Below are positions 16,194 to 25,198 of a stretch of DNA of 64,000 nt, one piece after another. Source of the stretch: Kribbella jiaozuonensis. Its GTDB lineage: Bacteria > Actinomycetota > Actinomycetes > Propionibacteriales > Kribbellaceae. A program made the position numbers and the translations under genes. The notes below the pieces were generated by a model. That model was given only the letters and a program-made list of their open reading frames with translations, was not told the DNA's origin and ran no database searches. Position 1 is the stretch's first letter. Every line of letters starts with the position of its first letter. The stretch spans positions 434,001-498,000 of the forward strand of contig NZ_SZPZ01000003.1 of the NCBI RefSeq assembly GCF_005233875.1, written 5' to 3'.

Positions 16194-16817
16194 TCAGTGC
16201 GCGAGCGAGGTCAGGCGAACGCAGAGCGGACGGGTCGGCTGGTCCATGATGTCGACGGTACCCGCCAGCGGGACGCCGCCTTTCGTGGTGCCGGAGAACG
16301 GGACCGAGATCCGCGGGTAGTAGCTGCTCACCGAGGCGGCGGGTCCGCTGACCGCCAGCTTGGTCGGCGGGTCGATCATGACGATGAGTTGGCCGGCCAG
16401 CAGGTTCTTGCTGTCCGCACACGCGAGCGTGGTCGCGTGCTTCTGGTCGTTCGCGTTGAGGTACGCGAGGAACCTGGTGGCGAGCGTCGTGGCCTCGGTG
16501 AGGCGCGGGCCGCCGGGGGTCTCCGACGGTTGAGCAGACGGCTGCGCTGGGGCCGTCGGCCGGGCAGCCGCGGGGGACGGCGCGGTCGGACCGCCCGGGT
16601 CGTCACCACCCATGAGGCCGGGCAGGAGCAGCGCCACGACGCCGAGGAACACGATGATGCCGGCAGCCGCGATCACGACGTACAGCGTGGTCCGCGGACT
16701 CTTGCGACGCGGCGCGAAGCCGGGTGCGTATCCCCGCCCGTCCCAGGCCGGTCCGCCCGGGGGCTGTTGCTGCGAGCCACTGTTCTGCGGACCGGACGAG
16801 TACGGAGGCTGTGTCAC
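16194..16817 (-). CDS. Membrane-anchored protein with extracytoplasmic domain (paralogue of 15107-15739)
   Basis: 207 aa. The GTG start overlaps the histidine-kinase stop (GTGA). A Gly/Pro/Gln-rich cytoplasmic head is followed by a transmembrane helix around residues 45-68 (LYVVIAAAGIIVFLGVVALL), a Pro/Ala-rich linker and an outside domain with AYLNANDQKHATTLAC, DPPTKLAVSG and VPFSGTTKGGVPLAG. Cysteines in TTLACADS and RPLCVRL correspond to those in the paralogue. Tight coupling to the kinase gene suggests a role in envelope sensing, but nothing in the sequence proves this. Confidence 0.82.
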   Translation of the reverse strand: MTQPPYSSGPQNSGSQQQPPGGPAWDGRGYAPGFAPRRKSPRTTLYVVIAAAGIIVFLGVVALLLPGLMGGDDPGGPTAPSPAAARPTAPAQPSAQPSETPGGPRLTEATTLATRFLAYLNANDQKHATTLACADSKNLLAGQLIVMIDPPTKLAVSGPAASVSSYYPRISVPFSGTTKGGVPLAGTVDIMDQPTRPLCVRLTSLAH

Positions 16818-18691
16818 CCGGACAGTGTGGCAGCCGCAGGGAGCCAGATCGTGAAGGTGGAGCCGGAGCCCAGCCGGCTGGTGACTGTGATCTTGCCGCC
16901 GTGCGCCTCGGCCAGGTGTTTGGTGATCGCCAACCCGAGCCCGCTTCCGCCGGTACTGCGACTTCGGGAGTGCTCGGCCCGGTAGAAGCGGTCGAACACA
17001 TACGGCAGGTGCTCCTCGGCGATACCGGTGCCGTTGTCGGTGACGCTCAGGTTGTAGCCGTCGCCGACCCGCCGTACGCCGACCTGCACCTGGCCGCCCG
17101 GTGGTGTGTACCGGATCGCGTTGGAGACGAGGTTGCCAAGCGCCTGCCGAATGCGTGCGCTGTCGATGACTGCCGGCGTAGACGCAGAAGCTGTGGACGA
17201 AAGGGTGACAGAGGCCTCTTCCGCGGTGGGGCGGTGGGCGGCGACGACTTGCTGGGCGAGTTCGGTGAGATCGCGGGGAGCGGGGTGGAGGCGGAGCATG
17301 CCGGCATCGGCGAGCGCCAGGTCCTGAAGGTCGGCGACCAGATGCTCGAGTAGCTCAGTCTCTTCCAGCAACGACGTGACGAGCTCGCTGTCGAGCGGAA
17401 CCACGCCGTCCTCGGACGCGACCAGATACCCCTTGATGTTGGCCAGCGGCGTACGCAGTTCGTGCGCGACGTCGCTCACCATCGCCTTCCGCTGGAAGTC
17501 GTGTCGCTGAATCGACTCGGCCATGTCGTTGAACGCGTGCCCGAGCCGCGCGACCTCGTCCTTCCCGCTCACCGGTACGCGCGCCGCATGATCCCCGTTC
17601 CGCATCCGCTGCGCCGCACCGGTCAACGCCACGATCGGCCGGACCAGCCGACGACCGGCGAAGATCATCACCAGCGCGGCGATCAGGAGTACGCCGAGCG
17701 CGGTCGCCGCCGTACGCAGCAAGCCCTCGCCGGAGAACACGTTGAACGTGCTCTTCGCGCCGAGATACAGCTTCGCCGGCGGAGCGACGTACGGCGTCAA
17801 CGCCTGCACCCGCGCCTGCGTGGTGCAGTCGAGGAACTTGTCGGTGACGTCACCCTTGGCCTTCGGCTCGACCGACTTCAGGCCCTCGAAGTCGTTGACC
17901 AGGTACTTGATGCCCGCGGCATCGAGGCAGGCTGTCGCCCGGCGGATCTCGTCGTCGTTCACCACCTTCGCCTTGGCGCTCGGCGCATACAGCCCAGGCG
18001 GCGTGCACGCGTCGTCGTTCGCCGCGAGGCCCGGCTTCTCCATCACGCGGATCCCGGCGACCGACTGGGTGGACTCGATCATCACCTGTGGAACGCTGCC
18101 GGCCTTCGCGACGGTCGCGGACCTGCCTTTCGTCGCCCAGCACGCGACCGCCTTCTGGGCCAGCTGTTCGCGTTGCCGTTGCTCCTCGTCGGTCATGCCC
18201 CAATCGGGGGCGGCGACGAACGGCGGACTTGCCGTCGTCGCCACGAAGCCGCCCGTCGTCCCGGCGGCGAAAGTCTTACGGGCGGTGTAGACCGTCGCGT
18301 CCGACAGCGCGGCCAGCTTCGAGACGCCGCCGCCGCGTGCGTCGATGGTTGCTGCCGGCACCGATGGAAGTGCGGGTGCGGCGCCGAGCATCCGGGCCGA
18401 GTCGGCGATCACCGAGCCGTCGGCGGCGGTGACCGCGACCCGGCGGCCGAGCTTGTCGCCCAGCTCGTGCACGAGTTTGTCCACACCCGACCAGGTCGGG
18501 TGGTCCGCGGCGTACTTCGACAGCTGCCCGTAGATCTCGCCGTCGACCTGGAGCTGCCCGGTGTTCGCGTCGATCTCGCCCTGCAGTTTCTCGGAGGTGC
18601 TGTACGTCGCGATCAACGCGGTCGCGATCACGGCGCCCAGCGCGACCGCCAGCGACAGTCCGAGAAAGCGGACGAGCACGCTACGACGCAT
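16814..18691 (-). CDS. Two-component sensor histidine kinase with large extracytoplasmic domain
   Basis: 625 aa. An N-terminal transmembrane helix (SVLVRFLGLSLAVALGAVIA) is followed by about 300 extracytoplasmic residues, a second transmembrane helix near residues 333-350, a HAMP domain, the HisKA phosphoacceptor in VSDVAHELRTPL, and an ATPase domain with ALGNLVSNAIRYT, VTDNGTGI and GGSGLGLAI. It autophosphorylates and transfers to the OmpR-type regulator whose gene overlaps its start by 11 bp. The divergent lipoprotein/ABC exporter operon is a likely target of the pair. Confidence 0.95.
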   Translation of the reverse strand: MRRSVLVRFLGLSLAVALGAVIATALIATYSTSEKLQGEIDANTGQLQVDGEIYGQLSKYAADHPTWSGVDKLVHELGDKLGRRVAVTAADGSVIADSARMLGAAPALPSVPAATIDARGGGVSKLAALSDATVYTARKTFAAGTTGGFVATTASPPFVAAPDWGMTDEEQRQREQLAQKAVACWATKGRSATVAKAGSVPQVMIESTQSVAGIRVMEKPGLAANDDACTPPGLYAPSAKAKVVNDDEIRRATACLDAAGIKYLVNDFEGLKSVEPKAKGDVTDKFLDCTTQARVQALTPYVAPPAKLYLGAKSTFNVFSGEGLLRTAATALGVLLIAALVMIFAGRRLVRPIVALTGAAQRMRNGDHAARVPVSGKDEVARLGHAFNDMAESIQRHDFQRKAMVSDVAHELRTPLANIKGYLVASEDGVVPLDSELVTSLLEETELLEHLVADLQDLALADAGMLRLHPAPRDLTELAQQVVAAHRPTAEEASVTLSSTASASTPAVIDSARIRQALGNLVSNAIRYTPPGGQVQVGVRRVGDGYNLSVTDNGTGIAEEHLPYVFDRFYRAEHSRSRSTGGSGLGLAITKHLAEAHGGKITVTSRLGSGSTFTIWLPAAATLSG

Positions 18692-19376
18692 GGCTGGCCA
18701 CCTTGTCGGCCAGCTTGTAGCCCACGCCGTACACCGTCTTCAGGTACGTCGGAACCGTGGACGGCTCGATCTTCTTGCGCAGGTTCATCACGTGGACGTC
18801 GACGGTGCGATCGAACACGTAGTGGTCGAAGCCGAACGCGTGCTCGAGCAACTGCTGCCGCGAGAACGCACGCCCCGGCGATGCGGCGAGACAGGCAAGG
18901 ATCTTGAACTCTGCCGGCGTCAGCTCGATCGGCTCCCCGGCCAGCCGAACCTCGTGCCGGCTCGGGTCGATCTCCAGTTCGCCGACGCGGTACACCTCGC
19001 CCTCGGCGCGCACGCGGGTCCGCCGCAGTACGGTCCGCACCCGGGCGACGAGCTCGCGTGGGTTGTATGGCTTGGTCAGATAGTCGTCCGCGCCCAGGTC
19101 GAGCCCGAGCAGCAGGTCGTCTTCCGTCGAGCGGGCGGTCAGCATGATGATCGGTACCTCCCCGTCGGCACGCAGTACCCGGCAGACGTCCAGGCCGTCG
19201 ACCTTCGGCATCATCACGTCGAGCACCAGCAGGTCCGGGCTGCGCCGGCGGGCCTCGTCGATCGCGGCCCGGCCGTCGTGGACGACGACGGTCAGGTGCC
19301 CCTCCCGCTCGAGATACCGCCGGATCAGCTCCGCCTGCTTCAGGTCGTCTTCCGCGACCAGGATCCGCGCTGGCAT
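18681..19376 (-). CDS. OmpR/PhoB-family response regulator
   Basis: 231 aa from the ATG at 19376. Receiver domain with RILVAEDD, phosphoacceptor Asp in LLVLDVMMP, and KPYNPRELVARV. The C-terminal winged helix carries IELTPAEFKILACLA and FDRTVDVHVMNLRKKIE. It works with the kinase encoded immediately downstream. The divergent spacer to the lipoprotein gene carries two sets of direct repeats with 11-bp period, the usual spacing for OmpR-type dimers, so autoregulation and control of the exporter are likely. Confidence 0.95.
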   Translation of the reverse strand: MPARILVAEDDLKQAELIRRYLEREGHLTVVVHDGRAAIDEARRRSPDLLVLDVMMPKVDGLDVCRVLRADGEVPIIMLTARSTEDDLLLGLDLGADDYLTKPYNPRELVARVRTVLRRTRVRAEGEVYRVGELEIDPSRHEVRLAGEPIELTPAEFKILACLAASPGRAFSRQQLLEHAFGFDHYVFDRTVDVHVMNLRKKIEPSTVPTYLKTVYGVGYKLADKVASHAS

Positions 19377-19398
19377 AGCCCTCAATGTCCCCGAAGTT

Positions 19399-19464
19399 GA
19401 TGAGAATCCGATGAAGATCGGCTGAGAGCATCGGGTGCAAACCGGTCCTTCACAGGTTCTTCAC
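19399..19464. promoter_or_regulatory. Tandem 11-bp-period direct repeats, likely response-regulator sites
   Basis: GATGA at 19399, GATGA at 19410 and GCTGA at 19421 recur every 11 bp. Downstream, CTTCAC at 19448 recurs as CTTCAC at 19459, also 11 bp apart. The block lies between the divergent response-regulator and lipoprotein genes. OmpR-family regulators bind direct repeats spaced by one helical turn, so these are good candidates for its operator. Confidence 0.6.
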
Positions 19465-19489
19465 TGCCGCGGCGGCACGCTCGACCGCC

Positions 19490-20554
19490 ATGAAGACCTC
19501 ACGAACTGCATCCGCGTTAGCGATCCTGGCCGTCCTCGCGGTGGCCGGCTGCGGGAACGACAAGGCACCGGTCGCGTCCGGCGACCAGAACGGCGACAAG
19601 AGCCCGCTGGCGGAGTACATGGGTGAAGGGTTCGTCAGTTCGTCCGGCGGTGGCGGGTTCAAGGTCGCGCTGCGGGCCGGTGGCGGGCAGCAGCCGAGCG
19701 AGGAGGAGCTGGCCAAGCAGCGTAAGGTCGAGGACGCGACCGCGGCCTGCATGAAGACGGCCGGCTTCGAGTACGTCGCCGTACCGCCGGAGCAGAACGC
19801 GAAGAGCAAGTTCACCGACGCGTTCAACCTGCCGCCGGACAAGTTCGCCCAGCAGTACGGGTACGGCATCAGCACGATCGACTGGTCCAAGGCCGGCGAC
19901 GACGACACGAACCCGAACACCAAGATCCGCAACGCGCTCTCGCCGGCCGCGCAGAAGGCGTACGACAAGGCGCTGAACGGACCGAACGCGAACGGCAGCG
20001 GCGCGGTCGTGATCCAGGGCGGTGGCGACAGCCGGACCAACAGCGGCAAGCAGGATCTCGGCTGCCGGGGCAAGTCGGTCGAGCAGGTCTACGGCAAGGG
20101 CCAGGACCGGGCCGCGGACTTCAAGAAGTTCGACAGCCTGTTCAAGGACATCCAGGCGTTGCAGAAGCGGATCGACTCCGACCAGCGGGTCGTCGACGCG
20201 ACCAGCGCGTGGTCCGACTGCATGGCCGACGCGGGGCATGCCGGATTCAAGAAGGTCGACGACCCGCGCACCAAGGTCCAGCAGAAGCTGGACGCGCTGA
20301 CCGGGAGCACGCCGCCGGCCAAGGGCGGCCCGGGCAAGACCATCACCGGACCGCCGTCGTTCGACAAGGTCGACTCGGCCAAGCTGTCCGAGCTGCGCAA
20401 GTTCGAGATCGACCTCGCGGTGGCCGACCAGAAGTGCAAGGCCAAGGGGTACGACGACGCATACAAGAAGGTGCAGTACGACGCCGAGAAGGAGTTCGTC
20501 GACCAGCACAAGGCCGAGCTCGAGTCGTACCGTGACGAGATGGCGAACCGGTGA
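19490..20554 (+). CDS. Secreted lipoprotein of unknown function, first gene of the ABC exporter operon
   Basis: 354 aa. A signal sequence ends in the lipobox LAVAGC, so Cys21 would be lipidated and the protein anchored outside the membrane. The mature part is hydrophilic and lysine-rich with four further cysteines, two in related contexts (ATAACMKTAGFEY and SDCMADAGHAGF), suggesting an internal duplication with disulfides. No known domain is recognised. It overlaps the adaptor gene as GTGA, so it is likely an accessory component of the exporter. Confidence 0.85.
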   Translation: MKTSRTASALAILAVLAVAGCGNDKAPVASGDQNGDKSPLAEYMGEGFVSSSGGGGFKVALRAGGGQQPSEEELAKQRKVEDATAACMKTAGFEYVAVPPEQNAKSKFTDAFNLPPDKFAQQYGYGISTIDWSKAGDDDTNPNTKIRNALSPAAQKAYDKALNGPNANGSGAVVIQGGGDSRTNSGKQDLGCRGKSVEQVYGKGQDRAADFKKFDSLFKDIQALQKRIDSDQRVVDATSAWSDCMADAGHAGFKKVDDPRTKVQQKLDALTGSTPPAKGGPGKTITGPPSFDKVDSAKLSELRKFEIDLAVADQKCKAKGYDDAYKKVQYDAEKEFVDQHKAELESYRDEMANR

Positions 20555-21843
20555 CCGCTTCGCCCAAGTCCCGTCGCCGGGTCCTCGTCAGCGTGGCCGG
20601 GATAGCCGTGGCCTCGCTCGGTGTCGGCGTGGTCGCGGGCAGCCGGATCAGCTCGCCGGAGGACGCGGCCGCGAAGACCGCGCCGCCGAAGGCCTCCCAG
20701 ATCACCGTGCCGGTGGCGAAGAGGGCGCTGTCGAGCAAGGTGGTCGGCCGCGGTGACGCCTCGTTCGACGGCGCGGTGAACATCCGGGTCGAGACGAGCG
20801 GGCTCAGTACGCCGGCGATCGTGACCGGGAAGGTGCCGGCCGTCGGGTCGACGATCACGGAGGGCAAGGCGCTGCTCGAGATCACCGGGCGGCCGGTGAT
20901 CGGGCTGGCCGGCGTACTGCCGATGTATCGGACGCTCTCGCCCGGGAGCAAGGGACCGGACGTGCTGCAACTGGAGCAGACCCTCGACCGGCTCGGGCTC
21001 GACCCGGGGACCGTCGACGACGAGTACGACCTCGACACGTCCGCCGCCGTGGAGCGGCTGTACGAGGAGGCCGGGTACGACGCACCCGAGCCGGACAAGC
21101 AGCTGACCCAGGAAGTGGACGCCGCGAAGAAGCAGGTCGACGCCGCGAAGAAGCAGCTGCGGCAGGCGCAGGCTCAGCTCAAGGCCGCCAAGGACGCGAA
21201 GGCGAAGGACACGTCGGTGCAGCAGGGCGCCGTCGACGACGCCGAGGCGAACCTCGCCGACGCCCAGGACGCGCGGAGCGAGGCCGAGTTCAAGGCCGGT
21301 ACGCCGCTGCCGGTCGCCGAGGTGGTCTACGTGAAGACGCTGCCGCGCCGGGTCGACGACGTGAAGGTCGAGCGCGGCGGGACGGTGAACGGCGTGGTGA
21401 TGTCGGCCAGCGGATCGTCCCTGGTCGTGACGTTGAAGGTCGACGCGGAGACGGCGCAGCGGTTGAAGGCCGGCATGGTCGCGTCGCTCGACCTCGACGG
21501 TACGGCGATCGCGGCGAAGGTCCGCCGGGTCGCGAAGAACGGCACGACGTACGACGTCGTGGTCGCGCCGAACACGCTGACCGCGAGCCAGCTGGCGCTG
21601 CTGCGGGACGCGAACGTGCGGGTGACGATCCCGGTGAAGAGCACGAGCGGCAAGGTTCTCGCCGTACCGCTGGCCGCGTTGTCGTCCGGGTCGGACGGCA
21701 GCTCGCGGGTCGAAGTACTGCGGAACGGGCAGGTGGAGCTGGTACCTGTCACGGTCGGGCTGTCCGCGGACGGGTTCGCGCAGGTCACGCCGAAGGGCGA
21801 CGCGAAGTTGTCCGACGGCGACCAGGTGGTGGTCGGGAAATGA
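20551..21843 (+). CDS. Periplasmic-adaptor-like membrane fusion protein with peptidoglycan-binding domain
   Basis: 430 aa. An N-terminal membrane helix (VLVSVAGIAVASLGVGVVAG) is followed by a barrel-sandwich part, a peptidoglycan-binding-1 type segment (LSPGSKGPDVLQLEQTLDRL), a long coiled coil (repeats of DAAKKQVDAAKKQL over about 60 residues) and C-terminal beta domains. This is the Gram-positive form of MacA/HlyD adaptors. It presumably links the MacB-type ABC transporter downstream to the cell wall. GTG start and ATGA overlap with the ATPase gene. Confidence 0.9.
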   Translation: MTASPKSRRRVLVSVAGIAVASLGVGVVAGSRISSPEDAAAKTAPPKASQITVPVAKRALSSKVVGRGDASFDGAVNIRVETSGLSTPAIVTGKVPAVGSTITEGKALLEITGRPVIGLAGVLPMYRTLSPGSKGPDVLQLEQTLDRLGLDPGTVDDEYDLDTSAAVERLYEEAGYDAPEPDKQLTQEVDAAKKQVDAAKKQLRQAQAQLKAAKDAKAKDTSVQQGAVDDAEANLADAQDARSEAEFKAGTPLPVAEVVYVKTLPRRVDDVKVERGGTVNGVVMSASGSSLVVTLKVDAETAQRLKAGMVASLDLDGTAIAAKVRRVAKNGTTYDVVVAPNTLTASQLALLRDANVRVTIPVKSTSGKVLAVPLAALSSGSDGSSRVEVLRNGQVELVPVTVGLSADGFAQVTPKGDAKLSDGDQVVVGK

Positions 21844-22532
21844 GCGCGACCGCGGTGGCTCTGCCCGCGCCGGTCGTCGAGATGATCGGCGTACGGCGGT
21901 TCTTCGAGGGGCCGCCCGAGGTGCGGGCGATCAACGGGGTCGATCTGACCATCGGGCAGGGGGAGTACCTGTCGATCGTCGGGCCGTCCGGGTCGGGGAA
22001 GTCGACGCTGCTGCATCTGCTCGGACTGCTCGACAACCCGACGGGCGGGGTCTATCGGCTCGACGGTGTGGACACGATGAGCCTGCGCGAGCGGCGTCGC
22101 GCCGTACTGCGGGGGGAGCGGATCGGGTTCGTGTTCCAGTCGTTCCATCTGCTCGATCACCGGACCGTGCTGGAGAACGTGGCGCTGTCGATGGTGTACG
22201 TCGGGGTGCCGCGCCGGGAGCGATTGGCCCGCGCGCGCGTCGCGTTGGAGCGGGTGGGATTGGCGCATCGGATGGAGTTCGCGCCGACGACGCTCTCCGG
22301 TGGTGAGCGGCAGCGGGTCGCGATCGCTCGGGCCCTGGTCGCTGAACCAAGCCTGCTGCTGGCGGACGAACCGACCGGCAATTTAGACAGCGCCAACGCG
22401 GAGGCGATCCTGCAAGTGTTCGACGAACTGCATTCCGAAGGCATGACGCTGGCCGTCATCACCCACGACGCCGAGGTCAGCCGCCGGGCCCAACGCCAGG
22501 TCCGCATCGTCGACGGAACCCTCCAGTGGTAA
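21840..22532 (+). CDS. ABC transporter ATP-binding protein (MacB/LolD type)
   Basis: 230 aa. Walker A GPSGSGKST, Q-loop FVFQSFHLL, signature LSGGERQRVAIARAL, Walker B LLLADEPTG and switch histidine VITHD are all intact. The length and motifs fit the MacB/LolD/FtsE subfamily that drives mechanotransmission, not classical import. It is the third gene of the lipoprotein/adaptor/ATPase/permease operon and overlaps both neighbours by a few bases. Confidence 0.95.
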   Translation: MSATAVALPAPVVEMIGVRRFFEGPPEVRAINGVDLTIGQGEYLSIVGPSGSGKSTLLHLLGLLDNPTGGVYRLDGVDTMSLRERRRAVLRGERIGFVFQSFHLLDHRTVLENVALSMVYVGVPRRERLARARVALERVGLAHRMEFAPTTLSGGERQRVAIARALVAEPSLLLADEPTGNLDSANAEAILQVFDELHSEGMTLAVITHDAEVSRRAQRQVRIVDGTLQW

Positions 22533-23923
22533 CCCAAGCAGGCCCCCCGGATCCCGCCGGCGGGCCGTCCACCCCACCCGGCGCCGGGCCCTCCATCCGC
22601 CCCGGCGCCGGGGCGCCGCCGGGCCGGCGGCGCGCACGTCCGCGCGTCGCACTCGCGCGGCTCATCGGGCGCACCTCTCACACCCACCACGCCCCGCCCC
22701 ACCCGCCACGGCCCCGGCGAAGATCCCGTCCCGCCGTGCGGGACCTGCTGGACGAAGCGTTGGCGGGTGTCGCCGCTCGTCCTACCCGGCTGATCCTCAC
22801 GACGCTGGGGACAGTGCTCGGCGTCGCCGCGTTGGTTGGAACTGTGGGCCTAGGGCAAACAGCCGCCGGGCAGATCACGCAGCGGTTCGACCTGGCTGCG
22901 GCAACCCGCGTCGTCGTACAACCGGACGACAAAGGCGGCCAGGAAGGCGAGGCAGCAACCCAACTCCCATGGGACGCACCCGACCGCATCAAACGGCTCA
23001 ACGGAGTAGAAGCAGTCGGCACCGTCAGCAACCTGGAGATCGGCGACGACCTCGTCCAGAACGTCACCGGCCTCGACAATGGCGCCGGCAAAGCCCTGCA
23101 GGTGATGGCCGGTTCAGCCGGCCTCTGGGACGCCGTACGCGCGACTCTCCAAACAGGCAGGTTCTTCGACGCCGGCCACGACCAGCGCGCCGACAAAGTG
23201 GTTGTCCTCGGCAAACATGCGGCCGAGCGGTTGGGAATCAACCGCGTCGACTCCCAACCCGCGGTCTTCATCGGCGACGAGCCGTACACGGTGATAGGCA
23301 TCCTCGACTCCGTCAGCGGCCGCGCCGAGCTCAACGACGCGGTGATCATGCCGAACGGCGCCGCCCGCAACGCCTACAACCTGGAATCCCCGGACGCAGT
23401 CGAGATCCGTACGGCGGTGGGCGCCGCGCAACTGATCGCGGAACAAGCACCGATAGCGATCGAACCCAACAACCCGAGCACGCTGCGCGTCGACGCGCCG
23501 CCCAAACAAGGCGCCGTACGCAAAGGCGTCGAGTCCGACCTCAACGCGCTCTTCCTGCTGCTAGGCGCCGTCGCACTCCTCGTCGGCGGTCTGGGCATCG
23601 CCAACGTCACCCTGCTGTCAGTCCTGGAACGCATCTCGGAGATCGGCCTGCGAAGAGCCTTGGGAGCGGCACGAAGACATATCGCGGTTCAGTTCCTGGT
23701 CGAGAGCGTGATCGTCGGGTTCCTCGGCGGATTGCTCGGTACGGCGGTCGGCGTGATCCTCACCGTGAGCGTGTCGTGGATCCGGGACTGGACACCGATC
23801 CTCGACAACCGGCTGGCGTTCGGTTCACCCCTGCTGGGTGCGTTCATCGGTCTGGTCGCCGGCACGTATCCCGCCTGGAAGGCCTCCGCCATCCAGCCCA
23901 TCACTGCGCTTCGAGGCACGTGA
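22526..23923 (+). CDS. ABC transporter permease (MacB/FtsX type)
   Basis: 465 aa. After a proline- and arginine-rich N-terminal extension of about 75 residues that is unusual for the family, there is a first transmembrane helix (TTLGTVLGVAALVGTVGLG), a large MacB periplasmic core domain, and three C-terminal helices of the FtsX domain with ISEIGLRRALGAARRHI. A GTG start was chosen because it overlaps the ATPase stop; a start nearer the first helix is possible. The 3' 99 bp overlap the convergent MFS gene. Confidence 0.9.
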   Translation: MVTQAGPPDPAGGPSTPPGAGPSIRPGAGAPPGRRRARPRVALARLIGRTSHTHHAPPHPPRPRRRSRPAVRDLLDEALAGVAARPTRLILTTLGTVLGVAALVGTVGLGQTAAGQITQRFDLAAATRVVVQPDDKGGQEGEAATQLPWDAPDRIKRLNGVEAVGTVSNLEIGDDLVQNVTGLDNGAGKALQVMAGSAGLWDAVRATLQTGRFFDAGHDQRADKVVVLGKHAAERLGINRVDSQPAVFIGDEPYTVIGILDSVSGRAELNDAVIMPNGAARNAYNLESPDAVEIRTAVGAAQLIAEQAPIAIEPNNPSTLRVDAPPKQGAVRKGVESDLNALFLLLGAVALLVGGLGIANVTLLSVLERISEIGLRRALGAARRHIAVQFLVESVIVGFLGGLLGTAVGVILTVSVSWIRDWTPILDNRLAFGSPLLGAFIGLVAGTYPAWKASAIQPITALRGT

Positions 23924-25162
23924 GTAGAGCAGCGCGGTGACCGCGAACCCGACCACGATCAGAGCGAGCACAGCGTAGGACTTCCCGCTGTCGGGCAGGA
24001 TCGCCGCGCCGAGTGCGGCCGCGGAGACCTGCCCGACGTTGAAGATCATGTCGTAGAGCGAGAACACCCGACCGCGGTACACGTCGTCGATGCCTGTCTG
24101 TACGAGGGTGTCGACGCTGATCTTGACGCCCTGCGCGCAGAACCCGGTGAGGAATCCGCCGAGCACCAGCGCGGGCTTGGTGTAGAACCCGATCGGTACG
24201 GCGCTCACGACTGCCGCGGCCACGAACAACCAGGTGATCCACTGCCGCAGCGACATCACGCGCGTACCCCAGGGCGTGACGAGCGCGGCGACGAACAGCC
24301 CGGCTCCGACCGCGCCGGTCGCGATCGCCAGTGCACCGAACGCTTGATCCAGCTGACCGGGGCCGTAGAAGTAGTTGCGGTACAGCAGGATCATCGAGAC
24401 CGTCATCAGCCCGAAGAAGAACCGGAGCGAACCGATCGCGGCGAGTCCGAGCGCTGGTTGCGGGCGTGACTTCAGGTGCCGGGCGCCGTCGATCAGGCCG
24501 GCCGCGATGGTGCGGAGCGCTTCGCCGATGCTGGGCTCGTCGCCGTTCAGGTCCGGGCCGAGTTGGTCGCGCCGCAGCCGGAGGGCGAGAAATGCGGCGG
24601 CGGTGTAGATGACGACGGTCAGCGCGAGGACGGTCAGGTCGGAGTCGACGAGCAGCTTCACCCCGGCGCCGACACCGCCACCGATGAGGAAGAACGCCGT
24701 ACCGCTGGTCGGGGTGACTGCGTTGGCCATCACCAGCTCGTCGCGCTCGACGACGTGCGGGAGGCCGGCGGACAGTCCGGACAGGAGGAAGCGGTTGACG
24801 CCGAGCGTGAGCAGCACGGCGACGTAGAACAGCACGCCGGCGTTGTCGGCCGCGACTATCGCGCCGACGCCGATGACGAGGACGGCGCGGGTCAGGTTCG
24901 CGGCGAACAGGATCTGCCGGCGTGACCATCGATCCAGGAGTACGCCGGTGAACGGGCCGAGGATCGAGTACGGCAGCAGCGCGACCGCGAACAGCCCGGC
25001 GATCGCTGCCGCGTCAGGCGCCCGCTCCGGCGAGAACAACACGTACGACGCCAGCGCCACCTGGAACACGCCGTCGCCGAACTGCGACGTGAGCCGCACC
25101 GCAAACAGCCGCCGGAAATCGCGACGCTGCAGCAACGTCCACAAATCCCGGAGAAACCGCAC
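23825..25162 (-). CDS. MFS transporter
   Basis: 445 aa with about 12 transmembrane helices. It begins LWTLLQRRDFRRLFAVRLTS, common in actinobacterial drug-type MFS proteins, and has LLDRWSRRQIL in the loop after helix 2. The last 35 residues (after ALLYSRASKRSDG) are glycine/charge-rich and read from the antisense of the ABC permease's conserved C-terminal domain. The ancestral stop was probably earlier and was lost. The substrate is unknown. Confidence 0.88.
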   Translation of the reverse strand: MRFLRDLWTLLQRRDFRRLFAVRLTSQFGDGVFQVALASYVLFSPERAPDAAAIAGLFAVALLPYSILGPFTGVLLDRWSRRQILFAANLTRAVLVIGVGAIVAADNAGVLFYVAVLLTLGVNRFLLSGLSAGLPHVVERDELVMANAVTPTSGTAFFLIGGGVGAGVKLLVDSDLTVLALTVVIYTAAAFLALRLRRDQLGPDLNGDEPSIGEALRTIAAGLIDGARHLKSRPQPALGLAAIGSLRFFFGLMTVSMILLYRNYFYGPGQLDQAFGALAIATGAVGAGLFVAALVTPWGTRVMSLRQWITWLFVAAAVVSAVPIGFYTKPALVLGGFLTGFCAQGVKISVDTLVQTGIDDVYRGRVFSLYDMIFNVGQVSAAALGAAILPDSGKSYAVLALIVVGFAVTALLYSRASKRSDGLDGGGLPGGIRAGDQTDERTQQG

Positions 25163-25198
25163 GCCTGCACTGTAACCGCACTACATGTCGCGCCCGGA

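Noticed and set aside
17462..18907. 481-aa plus-strand frame opposite the kinase and response regulator
   Set aside because: Antisense to two conserved signalling genes; Arg-rich composition without motifs.
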